A DNA stretch of 64,000 nt from Lepidurus packardi (lineage: Eukaryota; Arthropoda; Branchiopoda; Notostraca; Triopsidae): assembly GCA_023053545.1 (NCBI GenBank), contig JAKZAN010000005.1, positions 5,952,001 to 6,016,000 on the forward strand, read 5' to 3'. The notes beneath the pieces are model-generated. The model ran no database searches, was not told the origin of the DNA, and saw only the letters and a program-made list of their open reading frames with translations. The translations under genes were made by a program, and so were the position numbers. Below are positions 12,401 to 27,400 of this stretch, piece by piece; position 1 is the first letter of the stretch, and every line of letters begins with the position of its first letter.

Positions 12401-15400
12401 AGAGTTTTGGGTTCAAAAACATACAAGCCTATATTGTTTATAATAGAGCACTTTCTAGACACTATTCTAATACAAAAGAATCTAACATAAATGCTACAGT
12501 AATTTTTTAACAACTTCTACGTGTAACGGTATTAATAATGTTTCGTTAGTAATTTAAAATACTAACACCTCAATTCGGCCCTTGATTGTTCTTGGAAAGA
12601 ACGCATCAATAATTGTATAATTATACAGATACTTTCTATGCAGTCTGTTATATTAGAGCCTTTATGGGGATTTTCCCTAATTTCGTCGAGATTTGCATCC
12701 CAAGCCTTGATTTCCCCTTGGCATATTTCAAAATGTCACTGCCGATTACTATTGTCTTGAAAAGAATAGATTCATTTAGTGTAAACCGAAAAAACACTGT
12801 TATGGCCATAAGATTCGATCCTGACCTTGCAAGCCTGCAAGTCGCAATGATTCAGACACAGGTTTAAGCCGATTACAACCATCGGAAACCCCGCCAAAGG
12901 AATGAGTCAGAGAGGAAGACTTCTGAGATCCAGGTATTCAAAATTTCGAAAAAAGAATTCCACGTCAAAAGCGCACTTCTCGAACCCGGAATACTCTGGC
13001 ATAAAGTGTTGGAAGAAAATTTAACTTGCATCATGGCGTTTGCTTGGGTCATCGTGTAACGAGACGGACACAAAACCAGTACCAGAAGGACCCCACGTCC
13101 CAAAAGGCTTTTGTGTACCTACGCTGTCCTTGCTATGCACATATAAGGAGCATTTTATGCTTTGCAAAGCTATATAGGCCGCCCACGTGCAAAAAAACGA
13201 CCTTTATACAACCCGCTCCCTGTAGTCTTTTAATCAGATTCCAATGAGCTTCAGTCAATCTCTTGATCCGAAACGCTCTGAAAAAGCACTCTTACTCTCA
13301 TTTTACAAGCAATTGCTGGGCCCCCCTCCAACAGGCGAATGTGAAATCCCAGATTTCGTGCGATAGACGCCCCTAATTCGTACAAAAGCCTCAATAATGA
13401 ATCCCCAAGCATGTATTGTCATCTGATTTGCTGGCTTGATGGTTACTGATGCAACCCTGACTTTGGCCCTGGCAAAAGTGTTTTGGGAAAAGAAGCTGAG
13501 TGTATGACATCATGGTCCTACCTGCCTCTCATCTCGTACGTCACATGAAAAGAACTGCAGGACTTTTTGGCAACGTACACTGACTCTTATTATCCACCGC
13601 GTAACGCCTCTTTTGAAACACAAAAAATGAAATAAATTATATTCCTGTACATTAGTTACTTGTTCAGGGATGCTGGTAACCAAGATAAAATCTAAAAGCT
13701 TCCAAGAATTTCATTTTTTTAAGGACAGCACCAAATTCGCCTTTACGTTAATAACAGATTTTTCAACCTTTTCTTACGGGGGCGAGAAAGGTGCCAAATT
13801 TGGAGCTGTCGTGACTTTTTGAGTGGAGAGTTATCTTGCGGTTCGCGGATAACTTTAACGCGGACTCGGCTTCTGCATCGCTCTCTGAAAACCTCGGAGA
13901 ATTTAGGTTTCGGAAAGGGCGGAGGAGGCAATTTGGGCCCACCCGGATTTTATAACCTTATTGACATGCCATACGTGCGAGTATCCTATCACCTCATCAG
14001 CCCAAAACCCTCACACGACGAAGTAGCATGAAAGAAAACTACGTATATATAAAACAGCACCTTAATTTACCTACATCTTACTCTGCTACACAATAAAACA
14101 ATCTACCGAATAAATGTATGCACATATAAAAGAAATACATACATATAAAATAACGAAAGGAATAACTTCACTTAAGATAATGTTATGAATAGTCATTCCG
14201 CTTAAATGTAGCTAAAAAGACTTGAAGAATCACGCTGGAATTCGAAACTACCCAACTTACTATGAATGGATGAATCCTTTTTCTGCTTAGGACTATCCCA
14301 TACGAGACATAAATAAGAGGCTTGGGTTTAATACCGTGCCTTTTCTCTTTTTTGAATGTCGAAAGATGTTCCCGGAAGCATAAAAAGCTTAAGAAAAACA
14401 TGTGGCTACACCTGGCTTGACTTGTACAGGTGCGTATTATGGTTCCAAGCGCAAAGCCTTTTTTAATCTTATTTGCATACCGGACACAAAGGTAACCGCG
14501 AAAAGACGTGCAAATAAACACCGAACACATTGCTCCAGCATGTGCGTGGCACTAGATACGCAGGCAAGCCCTTAAAAGCGATACTTTTTCTTACCTCGCC
14601 GCTTTCAATTCCAGACAGTCATCCTTGTCCTGTAACCTATTAAATAACCTCAATCTACTTCCCCCAAAGATAGCTATAATTAAGTCAGTAGAGAGGGTGC
14701 TCTGACAAGATCTGAATACGGTAATCGGCTGACGCATCTTTACACCGACACTGATAGCTCTATACAGTTCTATTCACACGAAAATAAGAAGTCTACATAA
14801 ACTACGCTGGGGTTTAAAAAACAACAACTAGAAAACGGGCGAACGTAAAAAGCGTGAAATTTGAAACCGCGATGTCTCCTTTCTGGTCCTCATCTTTCTA
14901 TTTAATTTCTCATAATGATAAAAAAGGGCGGAAATTCAGGAAGAAAAACACGAACTTATTGAATTTTTAACAGTAATCCGAATACCCCACCTAGCTTTTC
15001 CCAAATGTGTGGAGCCAATCCCTTATATTCCATAGCTCGCTTATCTGAACTGACTTGGGAATCCAATTATGTTTTTTATGGTATACTACTCTCAAGAATT
15101 TACATGTAAATGACTGCTATGCATACCGGTAGACGAACAATCCTTTATTTTTTGAGGGGTGGAGGAAGTCTGTACTGCACTGAACCTGGCATCTTATCAT
15201 TCACTTCTTGCACGTAGGGCATGGGATGCTACAATGGATCTAAAAAAAACTCTCAAAACTCAACGCCCAAGTTCACACCATAAATTTAAAAATCTTCAAA
15301 CTGGTTTGAGCCTTACGTAGTTAGCCTCGATACAGTCAATACTTCTATAAAGCTATAGTTTCGCACCAAAGCAAGGAAGTTTTCGAGACAAACGGTATGC

Positions 15401-18400
15401 GCTGCACCCCTTTCATTATGCAAATGAGTCCACAGCATCCCTTTTAGGTTTCTCTTCTGTTTGTGCGAGATTCCTTTGATCTTCCTAATGAACAAGCTGG
15501 GCTTGGAAACTGTATCCAGCCCGAAGCCAAGAGATCCACCTGTTTTACTCACATAAAGTTCCGTCAGAGACCAAATGATCAGTGTGGGATAATGGAGGCT
15601 GCGTTAATGGGTGACGTCAGACGAGGCTTTCTGCGGCTCAATGGTATCCTTCGTGTGTCCTAACGATTCTTACAAACGCTCAACGTGTGAAAGCGATGGT
15701 AACGTATGATTATGCGTAGAACGCCTTCAAGCATTTCGCAGCGTAGACAAGTCTCTTCAAAGTGACACGCTTATACATAATGCATCCGTATAAAATTAGT
15801 CCTGTCAGAGGCATATGTCTACTGAAGAATTGCTAGGATTCACGGAGCTCAAACTAAAAGGTTACAAGGTAACATTGTCATTCGTCCCAGTCAGAAATTC
15901 GCCCGATTTACAATGCAAATGTATGATAAAGTTTACTTTTTACCTGGTTGCCATGATGATTTGCCGTTGGATGTTGGGTTAACTGTCGTAGTGATGTGGT
16001 CCTCACCCCACGAGGGAAATACATTGTTGGTCGAGTAGAGGACATGGGGTAAAGCCTCTTCTTGAATGTCTTCGGCAGTCCATGATGTGTTGTCGGGTTC
16101 AATGAAATAACTGCCTTGGGATGTCCTGATATGGCCTGTCTGTATAATCGAGAAAGCACAACGGGAAAAAAATAAATAAACTGTAGTTCAAAACAAGTTT
16201 GGTTAAGAGCCAAACCTGACGAATCATCGTTTATAATTTGTGAAATCCCAAAAAACGTTGCGCAGGGTTCCACCGATACCCTTCTCCAAGCATAAACACA
16301 CGTTTTTAACTACCAGAGACCCGTACTTGAACTCTTGCATAAAACTCGGAGCCGGACAGTCCAAAGACGCTAGAGTGCATTCTTATGGACGTAAAGTGCG
16401 ATCCAAGTCTTCTGAGACGGTCAACCAACTAGAAAGCCTTCCTTCAGACACCCCCCCCCCCCCCCCCCCCCCCCCAAAAAAAAAGTAAACAAAAAATAAT
16501 AATAAAGATATGTTCGCTTTTTCGCTTCCCTCGGAAGGAATTTATTTGAAAAACGAACGTTTCAGAGCCTCCATAAGCTGGCCGAGACCTGCCTGGGAGA
16601 GACAACCCGTACAAAATCGTTCGATTTTAACTAGCTTTTTTGCTTCCAGAAGCTTTCCAGCCTATAGCAGTATACGGCTAAGCTAAAACCACTCAAGAAA
16701 CAACCCTTGCCTTCCAACCGTGAAAGTTTATGTCTCAGTATTGTGCGTATAGAAGGGTTGGTTTAGGCCACAAACATACCAGTAAAGGTTTGCTGCTCAA
16801 GTAATGAACATCGAAATGCCTTCCAACAGTGAAAGTTTATGTCACAGTACTGTGCATATAGATAGGTTTGGTTTACGTCGCGAATATCCCAGTAAAGGTT
16901 CGCTGCTCTGATAATGAACATCGAAATGGAAATGATAGTGTTTCCTTCAGATTAGAAGTCATCAAACTGAGAAAGTTGACCACACAAGACTTCAAAAAAC
17001 ATTATATAACCCAAAAGCTTAGGAGCCGAGACGAAAGAGTTGCGTGTGTTTTACTTTTGCTATTTGTTTATTGTTGGTATTGTTTGTTTTTTGCAATAAA
17101 AAAGGGTTCAAGGGCAAAACCATGACTGCGCCCTTGGCCCTCTTTTGTACAGTAAGATGCCCATTAGTAAACATGCCATGCGGCACATGGCTTCTCATTT
17201 GCATCTCTTTTCCCGTCTTGTACTTAGTAAACCTTACAAAAAGAGGAGGAAAGTGTTGGTTCGGTCTGCGTTTTCTGCTTTAGGATTTCTCTCAGCCTAT
17301 ACACACTTGTGATAAGGAAACAACCCCAACAACTTCCAACTTGAGAAACTTTTGGGAACAAATTTTTTGCCCTCAGATTTTTTTGAGGGGAGGGGTTGAT
17401 ATAAAATAACAATTTACTTACGTCCCAAGTTGGCAGCTACCAAGCAGACGCAACAAAATGCACGCGTCTTTTATATAAACTGCCCTACTTCCTAATCCAT
17501 ACAATTAGGCACGAAGCTGTTGGCAAACCTCCCAAACACTTCATTAACACAAATACCTCTCAAGGCATGCCTTTTCCAAAAAACTCTTCGACGTTCCCAG
17601 AGAACTTGTGCACGAAAAAATCATAAGAAACATTTTCATTTCAAGTCAAGTTAAAAAAAAACTTGTAACGCCCCGTAAAAAATAAATCATGGCCGTTTCA
17701 TTTAACATGTACAAAAGTTTGACTTTCCTGCAACCGCCATATAAAGCGCATGACAACGCAAAAAAAATCGTCTCTACCCATGCTCTCTCTATACTTTTCT
17801 CTCGTTTCCCAGTCCCCATTCTGGACACTGGGCAAATTCACATCCACGATAGAAAAAATAGTATATTCTGGGCGCTGTTAACGCTCCATAATTGATTATG
17901 CCAGCGGATGTCAAACTCAAACCCGGGACTCCTAAGACTCCTAAGTAAGCCCAAGAGCGGCACATGGTTTTTATAACTCTACGCCCAATTCCTTATTTAA
18001 TTACCATCGATAAACCTGTCCAATCGCATTACTCTCTAACCCCTTTCTTTTAAGACGTCAGAACTGCATTTACATTAGTGAAACGCAAAAGTAACTTTCC
18101 TTTAAGTACTTCAAACTTGAAGAAGTTATATAAGATTAGGGCGGAGTCCCCTTTTTCTTGCATAAACAGAGTCTCCTCAAATATTATCACACTTTTATAT
18201 AACGGTAGCTCAGGTGTGCCTAATTGCAGGATTGTGGGTGTGGTTTAATGAAGACGAGTGCGGCCGATCTCGAGAACCTTAGCAACCTTTTGCTACAGCG
18301 AGATGGTACAGGGGGAACTGCCATTCCTCTATTTCCCGATAGCTGCCCAAAGCTCTCATCTCATCTATACAGCCACACCGTAGCTCTTAGGAAAAACAGC

Positions 18401-21400
18401 AAACGCCCTTGCATAGATCACCACGCACAAACTCGCATACCTAAACTTTTGCTCATATCCATTTCCCCAAGAACAACAACAACGCGCACAACTCCCAAGA
18501 GGAATGAAAATAGAAGGAAATGCAAGCACAAATTCGTACAGGGTGGAGGACCGATTTGCATATGCATTATCCACTGGATTAGATCGAAAATTCCATAAGA
18601 CAAAATAACTTGAAAAAAATAACTAGTTAAACCTTAGAAAAACCTAGGAAAAATGCGGTCTTTACTAACAAGCAACACAGTTGGGAGATCAAAGTAATGA
18701 AATCGTTGGGCGATTCATCAATGGACGTAAAAACTAGGAGGCTCTTCTACCAATGTTATACATCAAAATTAATTGGTTTTATTATCAAGCAACTTAACAA
18801 AAACTAACTGTTCCCCTCGTTTGTTGATTGTTGAAACTTTTTGACTGTTGAAATGTCTCGTGGAATTTCGAATTCCTTAAAGACTTTTTGATAAAGTTGA
18901 TTAAGCGGAAACCATCGATCAGAATCCCTCGTAAAGGCAATTAAGGGGCATAAAACCATTAAATTAAGCTATCCCGAAATGTATGCCAAAATTGCCAGTC
19001 ACCCTCCAAGTCTGGCCACATTCTTGGAACTTAAGCAAACACTCAATCGCTCATCCATTGTCTGAAGTTTTGCTCTACGTCCAAGTCAAAACACCAATAT
19101 TAGCTATTATTCTCTCCGGGTTTCTGTTAGCTTTCAAAACCCAAGACGAATCGAAGGACTTCGGCCAAAACCATATAGACTCCCCACTGACTCCTGGTTC
19201 TGGCGGCCGATTTGTTTATTAACTTAGATTTACATAAGTTGTCTATTATATGATCCCCAGAAGCTTGAAGTTGATCAAGAAGTTGTTGGACTTTTCCTGC
19301 TATACAAAAAAAAACGTGGAAAAAAACAGCGCCCTTATTTTGTCCTTACATCTTTCTTTTCTACATAGGTGGCGTGGCTGCTTTCCGGTTGATCAAACAC
19401 TATAGCAAATCCACTGTGGCACACCTAAAACGTGGACGGCCTCCATCAAACTCATCTTTTTTCCATCTTTTGTGCTTGTTATCCCGGCCCTCATTCCTTT
19501 CTTCCAATTTCTTCTCGACTTAACATCGTCCTGAATACGCAACTTAAGTCGGTCTAAAGAACATGACTTTGATTTGTCTCCTACGAACCGAAAAGTAGTA
19601 GTCCTACTCCCCTTGCCCTCCCCCCATCTCATGAGAACTTGCCAACTCACGTCTATCAACTGCTCTTGCCTACATCTAAATCCTTTTACATGTAAAAACG
19701 AAAGAAGATTAAAGATTTGCCTTCATTAGGCATATGTAAAAAAATTTATAAAGAAATAATAAGACTTACTAAGCCCTGGCAGACGCTGAGTGCCACTGCT
19801 GAATGCGGATCGCCTTCTATACGTCCTTCATAGAAGCAATTCGTCAATTGGTCTGGTTGAGCAACCCAACTTTCATTGTTGGCTTCGTCCACGTGGAGCA
19901 TTTGCACTTGTGGGATGACGAATGATTCGTCCCGTTCGAGCTGTAGTATCAGTTCGTGGTGCTGGTTGTCACCGGGTTCTGTCCAGGAAATCAAGTATCG
20001 AGGATTCGCATCCCAAAGTGCTTCTCTTCGTCGGCGGTAATGCCGACCGTGGCCAGTATTGCGACTGGAGATGCGTCGAGGGAAGACACGCAGCAATTTA
20101 CGACCCGCCTCTGACCCTATAAACGATAAAAAACGCAACACTTCTTTGAGTCCAAACGCTCATTCAAATTTATGCACGGCAACAGCTTTCTCGTTCTCTT
20201 TTATTCCCCGAAGAGAACGACGGGATTGCGAAGGGGGTTAAGTCTGAACCCTATAAGTTAGAAAGGTCAATGTCGATTTAGTCAAGGTCAAGATCATGGA
20301 GAAATAGCGCTTCCTTAGGACATTCCTCTATCTATTCCGGTTCGATACGTCACCCGAAAAGGCTCCTTCTGACATACATGACCCAAAAAAAGAAGTATTC
20401 AAATGACTTTACGGGAGTTGACAGATATGTAACATACAGTGACAGGGAAACGTTCGGTTGCAGAGCAAGGGAAAAGACTTTTTTGGTGAGGAAAATAACG
20501 TTTTTTGGAGGGAATTAGTTTACGAGTGTAAAAGAGTAATAAAAATTGATGGCTGAAGTTTTCCCTCTATATTCTCGAGTTTGTGTCTGCCATTAACTGC
20601 GTAGAAGGTGCCAAATAAAAGAACTGTGGGGGGTTTAGGTGTCAAATAGTAAGTAGTAAACATCGTGCTTTTTAGGTCTTCAGCTCTTCGGAATAACGAC
20701 TGACAAGGGATTGAACCCTTGCAAACTCACTCCTTCCTAAGGAATGTGGCTCAATAAAGGGTTAGATAGATCGCTATTCTCAATTTCTTGACACACAAAG
20801 ATATAAAAGATACACACAAAAGATATAAAAGTTACACACAAAGATATAAAAGCTGAAATTAATTATATTTGCAGGTTAAGATCTTTAATGTCACTTTTGG
20901 TTACCAGAAAGCAGTTTGGGCAAAATAAATAATCCCGGACCTTATACAAACCAGGTTAGGACATTTCAGGGTAGTAACATATTTAGCGTAGTAACCAGTG
21001 GCGTGACCTCAACGCTGGCTGAAAACGTACCAAATGTACTTAGCAAAATTAACTTCCATAAACGCTTAAAAACTTGAAATTAGGTAGACAAAACAGTTTG
21101 ATAACGTTTGAATCTTTAACGCTAAATATGATTTCAATAGGTGGAGAGTTCACGAGAAAGAAGGTTTGTTCTGAACGCATAATTTTCTCGGCGCCAGTTT
21201 TTCCTTTCTTGGAAACGAGACACGGAAAGGAGCAAAAACGGCGACAAACACTTCCCAATGTGGTTGAAGGGACACTTGCAGAATACCAAGTGTTATCCAA
21301 ATCCGTTCATAAGTAAACTTGCAGGAACGGAATACAAATTCCATATGAGTCACCCTTGATTTCCCGCGAATTTTTGGTCCCATTTGTGGCAAATATATCC

Positions 21401-24400
21401 AACCCTAAGTAGAATTCAGCCTACCTATAGTGATCATTTCTATACTCCCTTAGTAATACTTGAAGCAAATAATCTTCACAATCTTCCAACCAAGGCACCG
21501 AAAACCCGAGTTAGACCTAAGCGTAGGCTGTCAAGCAAACACAGACACGGTTCAAAGCTGACAACCTCATTAGTCTTCCCTAAATGGCTAAAGGTTTGGT
21601 CATTTTGTTGTCCTCAGAACTCTTTGAGGAAGTACAAGGCGTTGAAAAGTCGACAAGATTCGTCAAGTAGACTTTGGGGTGGTGGACAATGTAGTGGTGT
21701 TAACTGTTTAGGCGTGAACAAGTGAAACATTCAACTTTACAATTCTGCAATAGACGCACACAAAACTCATCTTTTGCAGCTTGAACGTTACCTTCCTTAC
21801 ACCTTCTCGGGTTTTCTATCAGGAAAAACAACTTTGAACAACCCTTTCTTAAACGGAAACCAACTCAAGGACTCGGGAAGAGATCATTGTTGGCAACGTT
21901 TCCCCGTTAAGCTTGCCACTTGAATCTTTTTCAGTGTTGACCCAAAGAAAAGTCTTTAAAATACACAGCGTTTGCTGTGTAGCTGATAGATAAGCATGCT
22001 GACAAGCCAAGATTACTCCACAACAATGAAAACTGGCGGGAGAACATTGTGCTTCTTCCACGCCGCCTTGGCAACCCTCAAAGTTGAAGCTTTTCTTCGC
22101 GAACCTTCTCTCACTCACAATAGAGCCAGGGAAGTCGACCCAAACGTCTTTCTTTTATCCTTTTGCCATATATACTACCTTTTCGGGAACACAAAGGGAG
22201 CAAAAAGAGAGCTCTAAACTTTTGGCGACAACGACAACCGAAAGGCTCAACCATCAAAGAAGCAAAAGTAGAAGTTTCTGGCTTTGCATATCGGAACCTC
22301 GTAAAAAAAGATAACATTTGCTTTGGCTCCATGCTGATTTTCTTGGCTTCTTGTCAGCCATTGGCCTGCTCGTATATGGCTATTTATCTAAAACACCCGC
22401 ATGGAGGGATTAAAAAGTCATTCTCGGAACAAGTGATTAACACTTTCATCACAGCATTTTCCCTCGCTCAATTGCCAACCATGTGTAATGAGCATCAAAT
22501 GTTATGTTTATGATGTTTTTACAGCATGCAAAACCCAGTCAACGCTCTCAACCTTCAAGGTTTCAACAATATTATACGCTCGCCTTAGCCAACTCATCTT
22601 CGCAAAATAAGGTCGTTATCTTCACTATGAGCATACGAAAGAGTGCTAAGTGAGAATTTGGTTGCTGTCGCTCCAAGTTATGTGGCCAAAATCTAACCGG
22701 CCCTCTCTCTGGAACCAGCTTTCGGCGTCGTTCTCGCTCCCCTAAGGTAGAGCAAGATCTGCAGCTTTTACGAGGTTTACTCAACAAGAGAGCAACCAAG
22801 ACCATCACACATCAATGTTCCGGACTCAATTAGCAATTCAAATCGGGTACCACCGGAATGCCAAGATGCAAAAACTGTTTCCATCCCGAATACGTTAGCA
22901 TTTCTTATTCCTAACGTTTTGTACCCTAAATTTAACCCCTTTCGAACCAACCCTTCTAAAAAAAAAACACAAAAAAATATATTACAGTACGGCGTCAAAG
23001 CCAATGAACCTTTCTTTACTTTTTTCCTATGAACTTTTTGCCACGATCCGGAGCGCGTAAGAATGAACTTTCTGCGCTTGAGGTGTAAAGCCAACCTTTC
23101 AGGAATCTCTGAAAGGAAATCGAACGTTTTGAACGAGAATAACGTCTCACCGCTTTTAAACATTTTAAGGTGGGACCTGCTAAAGAGAGAAACCCTGAAA
23201 ATTCTCCACGCGGCAAAAAGTTCTTTTACTTGTAAAAATCGACGGTTTTGGTTTTTGACTTCGAAGCTGAACGTATTTTAAATTAGAAGGTCCCAGTGCT
23301 GCTTTAACGAGTCACTGGGGGGGAGGGGGGAAAGCTAACGTTTTGAGACTAGACAGGGGGAAAAGAAGTGACGTAAGAGCGACCACGGAAGGAAAATCGA
23401 ACGTTTCAGGAGTAGCTTAGCCACACTGAAACGGGACACCCTCTACCTCTGTAATCAAGTCAGGGCTACTGTCCTACGGTATATTCTTTTAATTAATATT
23501 TATCTTAGCATGGCCCAGGTCATTCACCATCCTTCTTGAAGTAGTCCCACAAGTGCCGAATTTTTGCTCTAGATGGGCATAACACAACGACCCAACATGG
23601 GCTCAAAGATAGTGTTACAAAGCGAGCCTCATGCAAATGAGGACCACGTTCTATATAGATGCTGCCTTAATCGGAGAAAAAAAAACTAGAAATAATAGGC
23701 CACCCAAAGCGAAAAATACAACAAGGGAAGAAAACCTATCCAGTTTTTTCCCTTCGCCACATTTTCTCCACAACAAAACACAGCGACCCCCTCCCAAATA
23801 AGAAAATAAAGTTGCGTTGTCAGAGACCATCGCAGCCTCTGTTGGCCTGTCATGGTTTTCGGTTTTCTCGCTCAAGTCTTTGGCCAAATTAGGCCCTTCG
23901 AGCTCCTAATTAGTCTCATATGCATGTCCCGGACTTTATATAACAAATACAACCCCAACCCCCTTTTCAAAGGCGATAAATCCATAAACAGATTTGTGTT
24001 TGGTCAAGGGATGGTCAGTCAAACTGTCGATAACTCTAGGACAATTTTTTTACCTACAAAAAATGGCAGAAGAATCTTGGGAAAACATTCAAACTGCATT
24101 TTTGGAAAGGTTTCGGCAGGCTGGAAGATGGACAGGGACAAGAGAGCAAAGTTAATGCGTTTCCAATCTAAACTGTCCGATTTTTCACACATGGTAGAAC
24201 CATTAATGGCCGCAAATGGAAAAGTTGAACGACCCTGGACTTGTGACGTCACACACGCAATAAGCATATATATCCGTCCTTAATGGCAAAAGCTGTTCTA
24301 GACACACTCATACTTTTGGTGCGGCTCTTACTCTGAAACGGAGAGAGGCCTTAATCAAGATACGCTTTTAAACGAATTACTAACTCGTTTTTAATTAACG

Positions 24401-27400
24401 ACGCGTCGATGAATCGGGTATGTCGCAGACCCCACGATGGCGTCTACAGAGATTCCCCCCCCCCCCCCCCCCCCCCCAGTCATGCTCTTTATTTTCTGTT
24501 TGCTTGTACCGTGAATCTGGCTCTTTTGGACCATTCTTGCAGATGAGCTCATGACAATCTCGACACTGAAAGAGTCAACGTGTCTCCGAGTCTACTTAAA
24601 AATAAGCAGAACAAAACAAGGAAAGAAAAAAAAACTCCAAGAGTGACCATTAAGTCGGAACACAGTTAAAAGACCATTAAAAGCTCGCTGTTTTACTCAC
24701 GCCAAGCGAAAGAGGTGTAAGGCGAAATGCAGCTCAAGTACTCACGACGTTTATACTGTATAAAGATTACGTCATTGTCAAGCGTGGGTTCTCTCAAATG
24801 CTTGGACATAGAAAAGCGATGATTTTCACCCTTAAAAGGCGACCCAAAGAGGTCCCCGAACTTGATTTTAATCTTGAAATGTAGTCATTATTGCACTACA
24901 CAAAATGGTAAGTTTTAATGGAAAGGTCCTGTTTTCACTCCGGCCACCCAAACCTTTTTGATATCAGTACAGATTCTTAAAAAATTCCTTCTAAAAAAGT
25001 CAGACGTACTTCTTCTCGGCTTTCTTTCTGTTATGCTAAGAAGGTTCTTGGCAACATATTCGTCGCTGACACAGAAAAAGATTTCCGCCAATTTTACTAC
25101 ACGCGGTACAAGGTTGAATGCTTTTGCGGAACTTTGAATTCTTTTTCTAGTTTTGGTGGAGTAAAAAATGGCCCGATGCCCAAAAGGTTTTCTGGTGGTT
25201 TGGCCAAATCTTGCGTACTGGATGCCGTGGCGCGGTGTATGAGTGACGACCAGGCAGGCTTGAGTCTCGCTATGGTTATTATTGAAAAAAGACAGACTTT
25301 CCCCTTTTAGAAAACCTTTGCCCAATCTAACCCTTTCTGTTTCAAAGCTAAGTGAGATATTAGGCATATGTCGGAGTAAGGCGAGCATGTGTCTGCAATT
25401 TGTGTAGAACATGTATATCTTTGACCTCTTGGTTCTTTGGTTTCCTTAACGATAATAAAAGCATTAGGGGGGACTTGCGCCAGGATCGTGCGACTCGTGC
25501 CGGACATAAAACCAAAATGACACGCTCATATAACCAAAAAGGTTGTTAAACACGCAAAGCTCTACTTAATCCCAAGGTATTTAATTTTCTTAAAGAAAGA
25601 ATAAAACTTATATTCAAACAATCCGATTCCCGACAAAAATTACTTAAAAACTGTTATGATAACTAACTTTCCTAAGGTTACAAAACAGTAACTGTAACGA
25701 CATTCTCCATAAAAGGTTCGTTTCCTTGACGCACTCGGTTTGCCCCAAGTATTATGCAAGGCTATGCTGTATACAGCGAGTATTATTTATGCGCAGCAAT
25801 ACAAAAACGTTCGAGATTTTCTCAACGTCACCAAGTTTCCTTCGAAAAACCACCCGTCAACACAACGCAATCCAAAATGTTCGCCGGACCATAAGAAGTC
25901 TTTTAGCTGCTCGAAAACCTTCGATTTTTGCCTCCTGGCAGGGCATAAGGTCGCAATGTGGCCACATGCAGTGCTTTCATTTCTAAATATTCGCTCTTAA
26001 AAAGAAGAAATGCTCGCTTTTTTCCACTGTTCAAGAATCAGAATCAGAACTTGAAAGTAACGAACTACAGTACAGCATGAGGTAGATGCTATGGGGCTAA
26101 ACTATAAATAAATAACAATAAACAAGTCATACTTCTCCCCCCACATAAAACTATTGTAGTTATGACCTTAAACATAAGAAAAGCCTTATGTCAAAAGCTT
26201 TTCCTAGAACCGCTTTGGCAGGTAACAAAGGGAAATGGCTGTGCTTTGCCCGTAACCCAGGTGTTTACGACAGGATGTCATGGACTGACGAGGTGAATGC
26301 GGCTATTCGGCAACACGGCCCATTAGCTTAGGCCCACTAAACCTTCTGTGCTTTGTGATGGATGAGCAAAATTCGTTTGCATCTGATCCTTTTCTCCCTA
26401 ACCTGAAAATGATCGCGTCTCATTTTACGCCTATTAGCGCTACCCACCACAAAATTATTAAGCGGCGCATGGGCCGAGTTCAAAACTTGACAGATTTCCC
26501 TCTCGGTTGGGTGCCCAACTGTCTCTCCTCTTAAGCTCTTATCCGCGTTCCTAATTTGACAACAATGAATCTCGACTGCCCTTTTCCTTCCTAAAGAAAC
26601 CACCAGGCACTTTCAAAGATACCTAAAAAATATAAAAAAGATGTATGGGAAATTGTACTTCCGATAAGGATATGTCATCGCTCATATTCATTCAATTGTT
26701 GCCGACCGGACAACGTGATTGACCCTATTGCCGTTGTCACAACGGAAAACACCTTGTCACTTGGGGATATCAACAACTCTCAAGAGCATCCGATGCAACT
26801 TCCTTCAACTTTATCTCCATCCTCACTTTCGGGGCCCGAAAGCACTTAAGATATCCAATCCAGCATTACAAAAAAAACAGGCAAAAAAGTACCAAAGAAC
26901 TAGGACAACAAGAAAGCAAGCAAGAAAGTGCTTCTCGTTACTTTAGGAAAGCCTACTGTGTAAATGACACTGTGTAGCATGTCGAAGATCACATCTCACA
27001 CTAGTTTTCAACCTTAAAAGCAGGGGCCATTTAGCATGAAAAAAGACGGTGCGATACTAAGAAGTTTAGAATCTTCTCAATTTACACAACTGTCTAGCCA
27101 TTTCTTTCCCTTGATAATAAAAAAAGTAAAATTCTTTACTAAAAAAATATGAAAAAATTAAGTTTATCTCTTCGGCCCGTTTTTCCCCTTTGAATGGGCT
27201 CAACGGCATTCAGGCGATGTGTTGGCATAACGCTTAAAAAAGATGCTGACTTTGACAAATCCGAGTGCACAGCCAAAAAAGCTTTCCTTTTCGGAAGTCA
27301 TATGTTATTTCATGAGCTCTCATGGTACTGTCTTGACTGTGATGGAACGCTCTGAATGGAGTGTTAAATAACCCATTGTTAGGCCTAACACACCTATGCC

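Larger units (their letters stand above)
16140..19769. other. ADAMTS intron 2 (3.6 kb)
   Basis: Intron within the propeptide. It holds a poly-C/poly-A tract (16451-16484) and a 109-bp tandem duplication (16709-16926). The other open frames (for example plus 18224-18598) look like chance. No exon recognised. Confidence 0.65.

Noticed and set aside
20696..20730. tRNA-like T-arm on the minus strand (AAGGGTTCAATCCCTT).
   Set aside because: No matching D-arm, anticodon arm or 5' acceptor strand at the proper spacing; just a small hairpin.
24915..25412. Longest intronic frame (minus, 165 codons).
   Set aside because: No recognisable domain, no splice or promoter context, and a length that chance allows in a 10.9-kb stretch of two strands.
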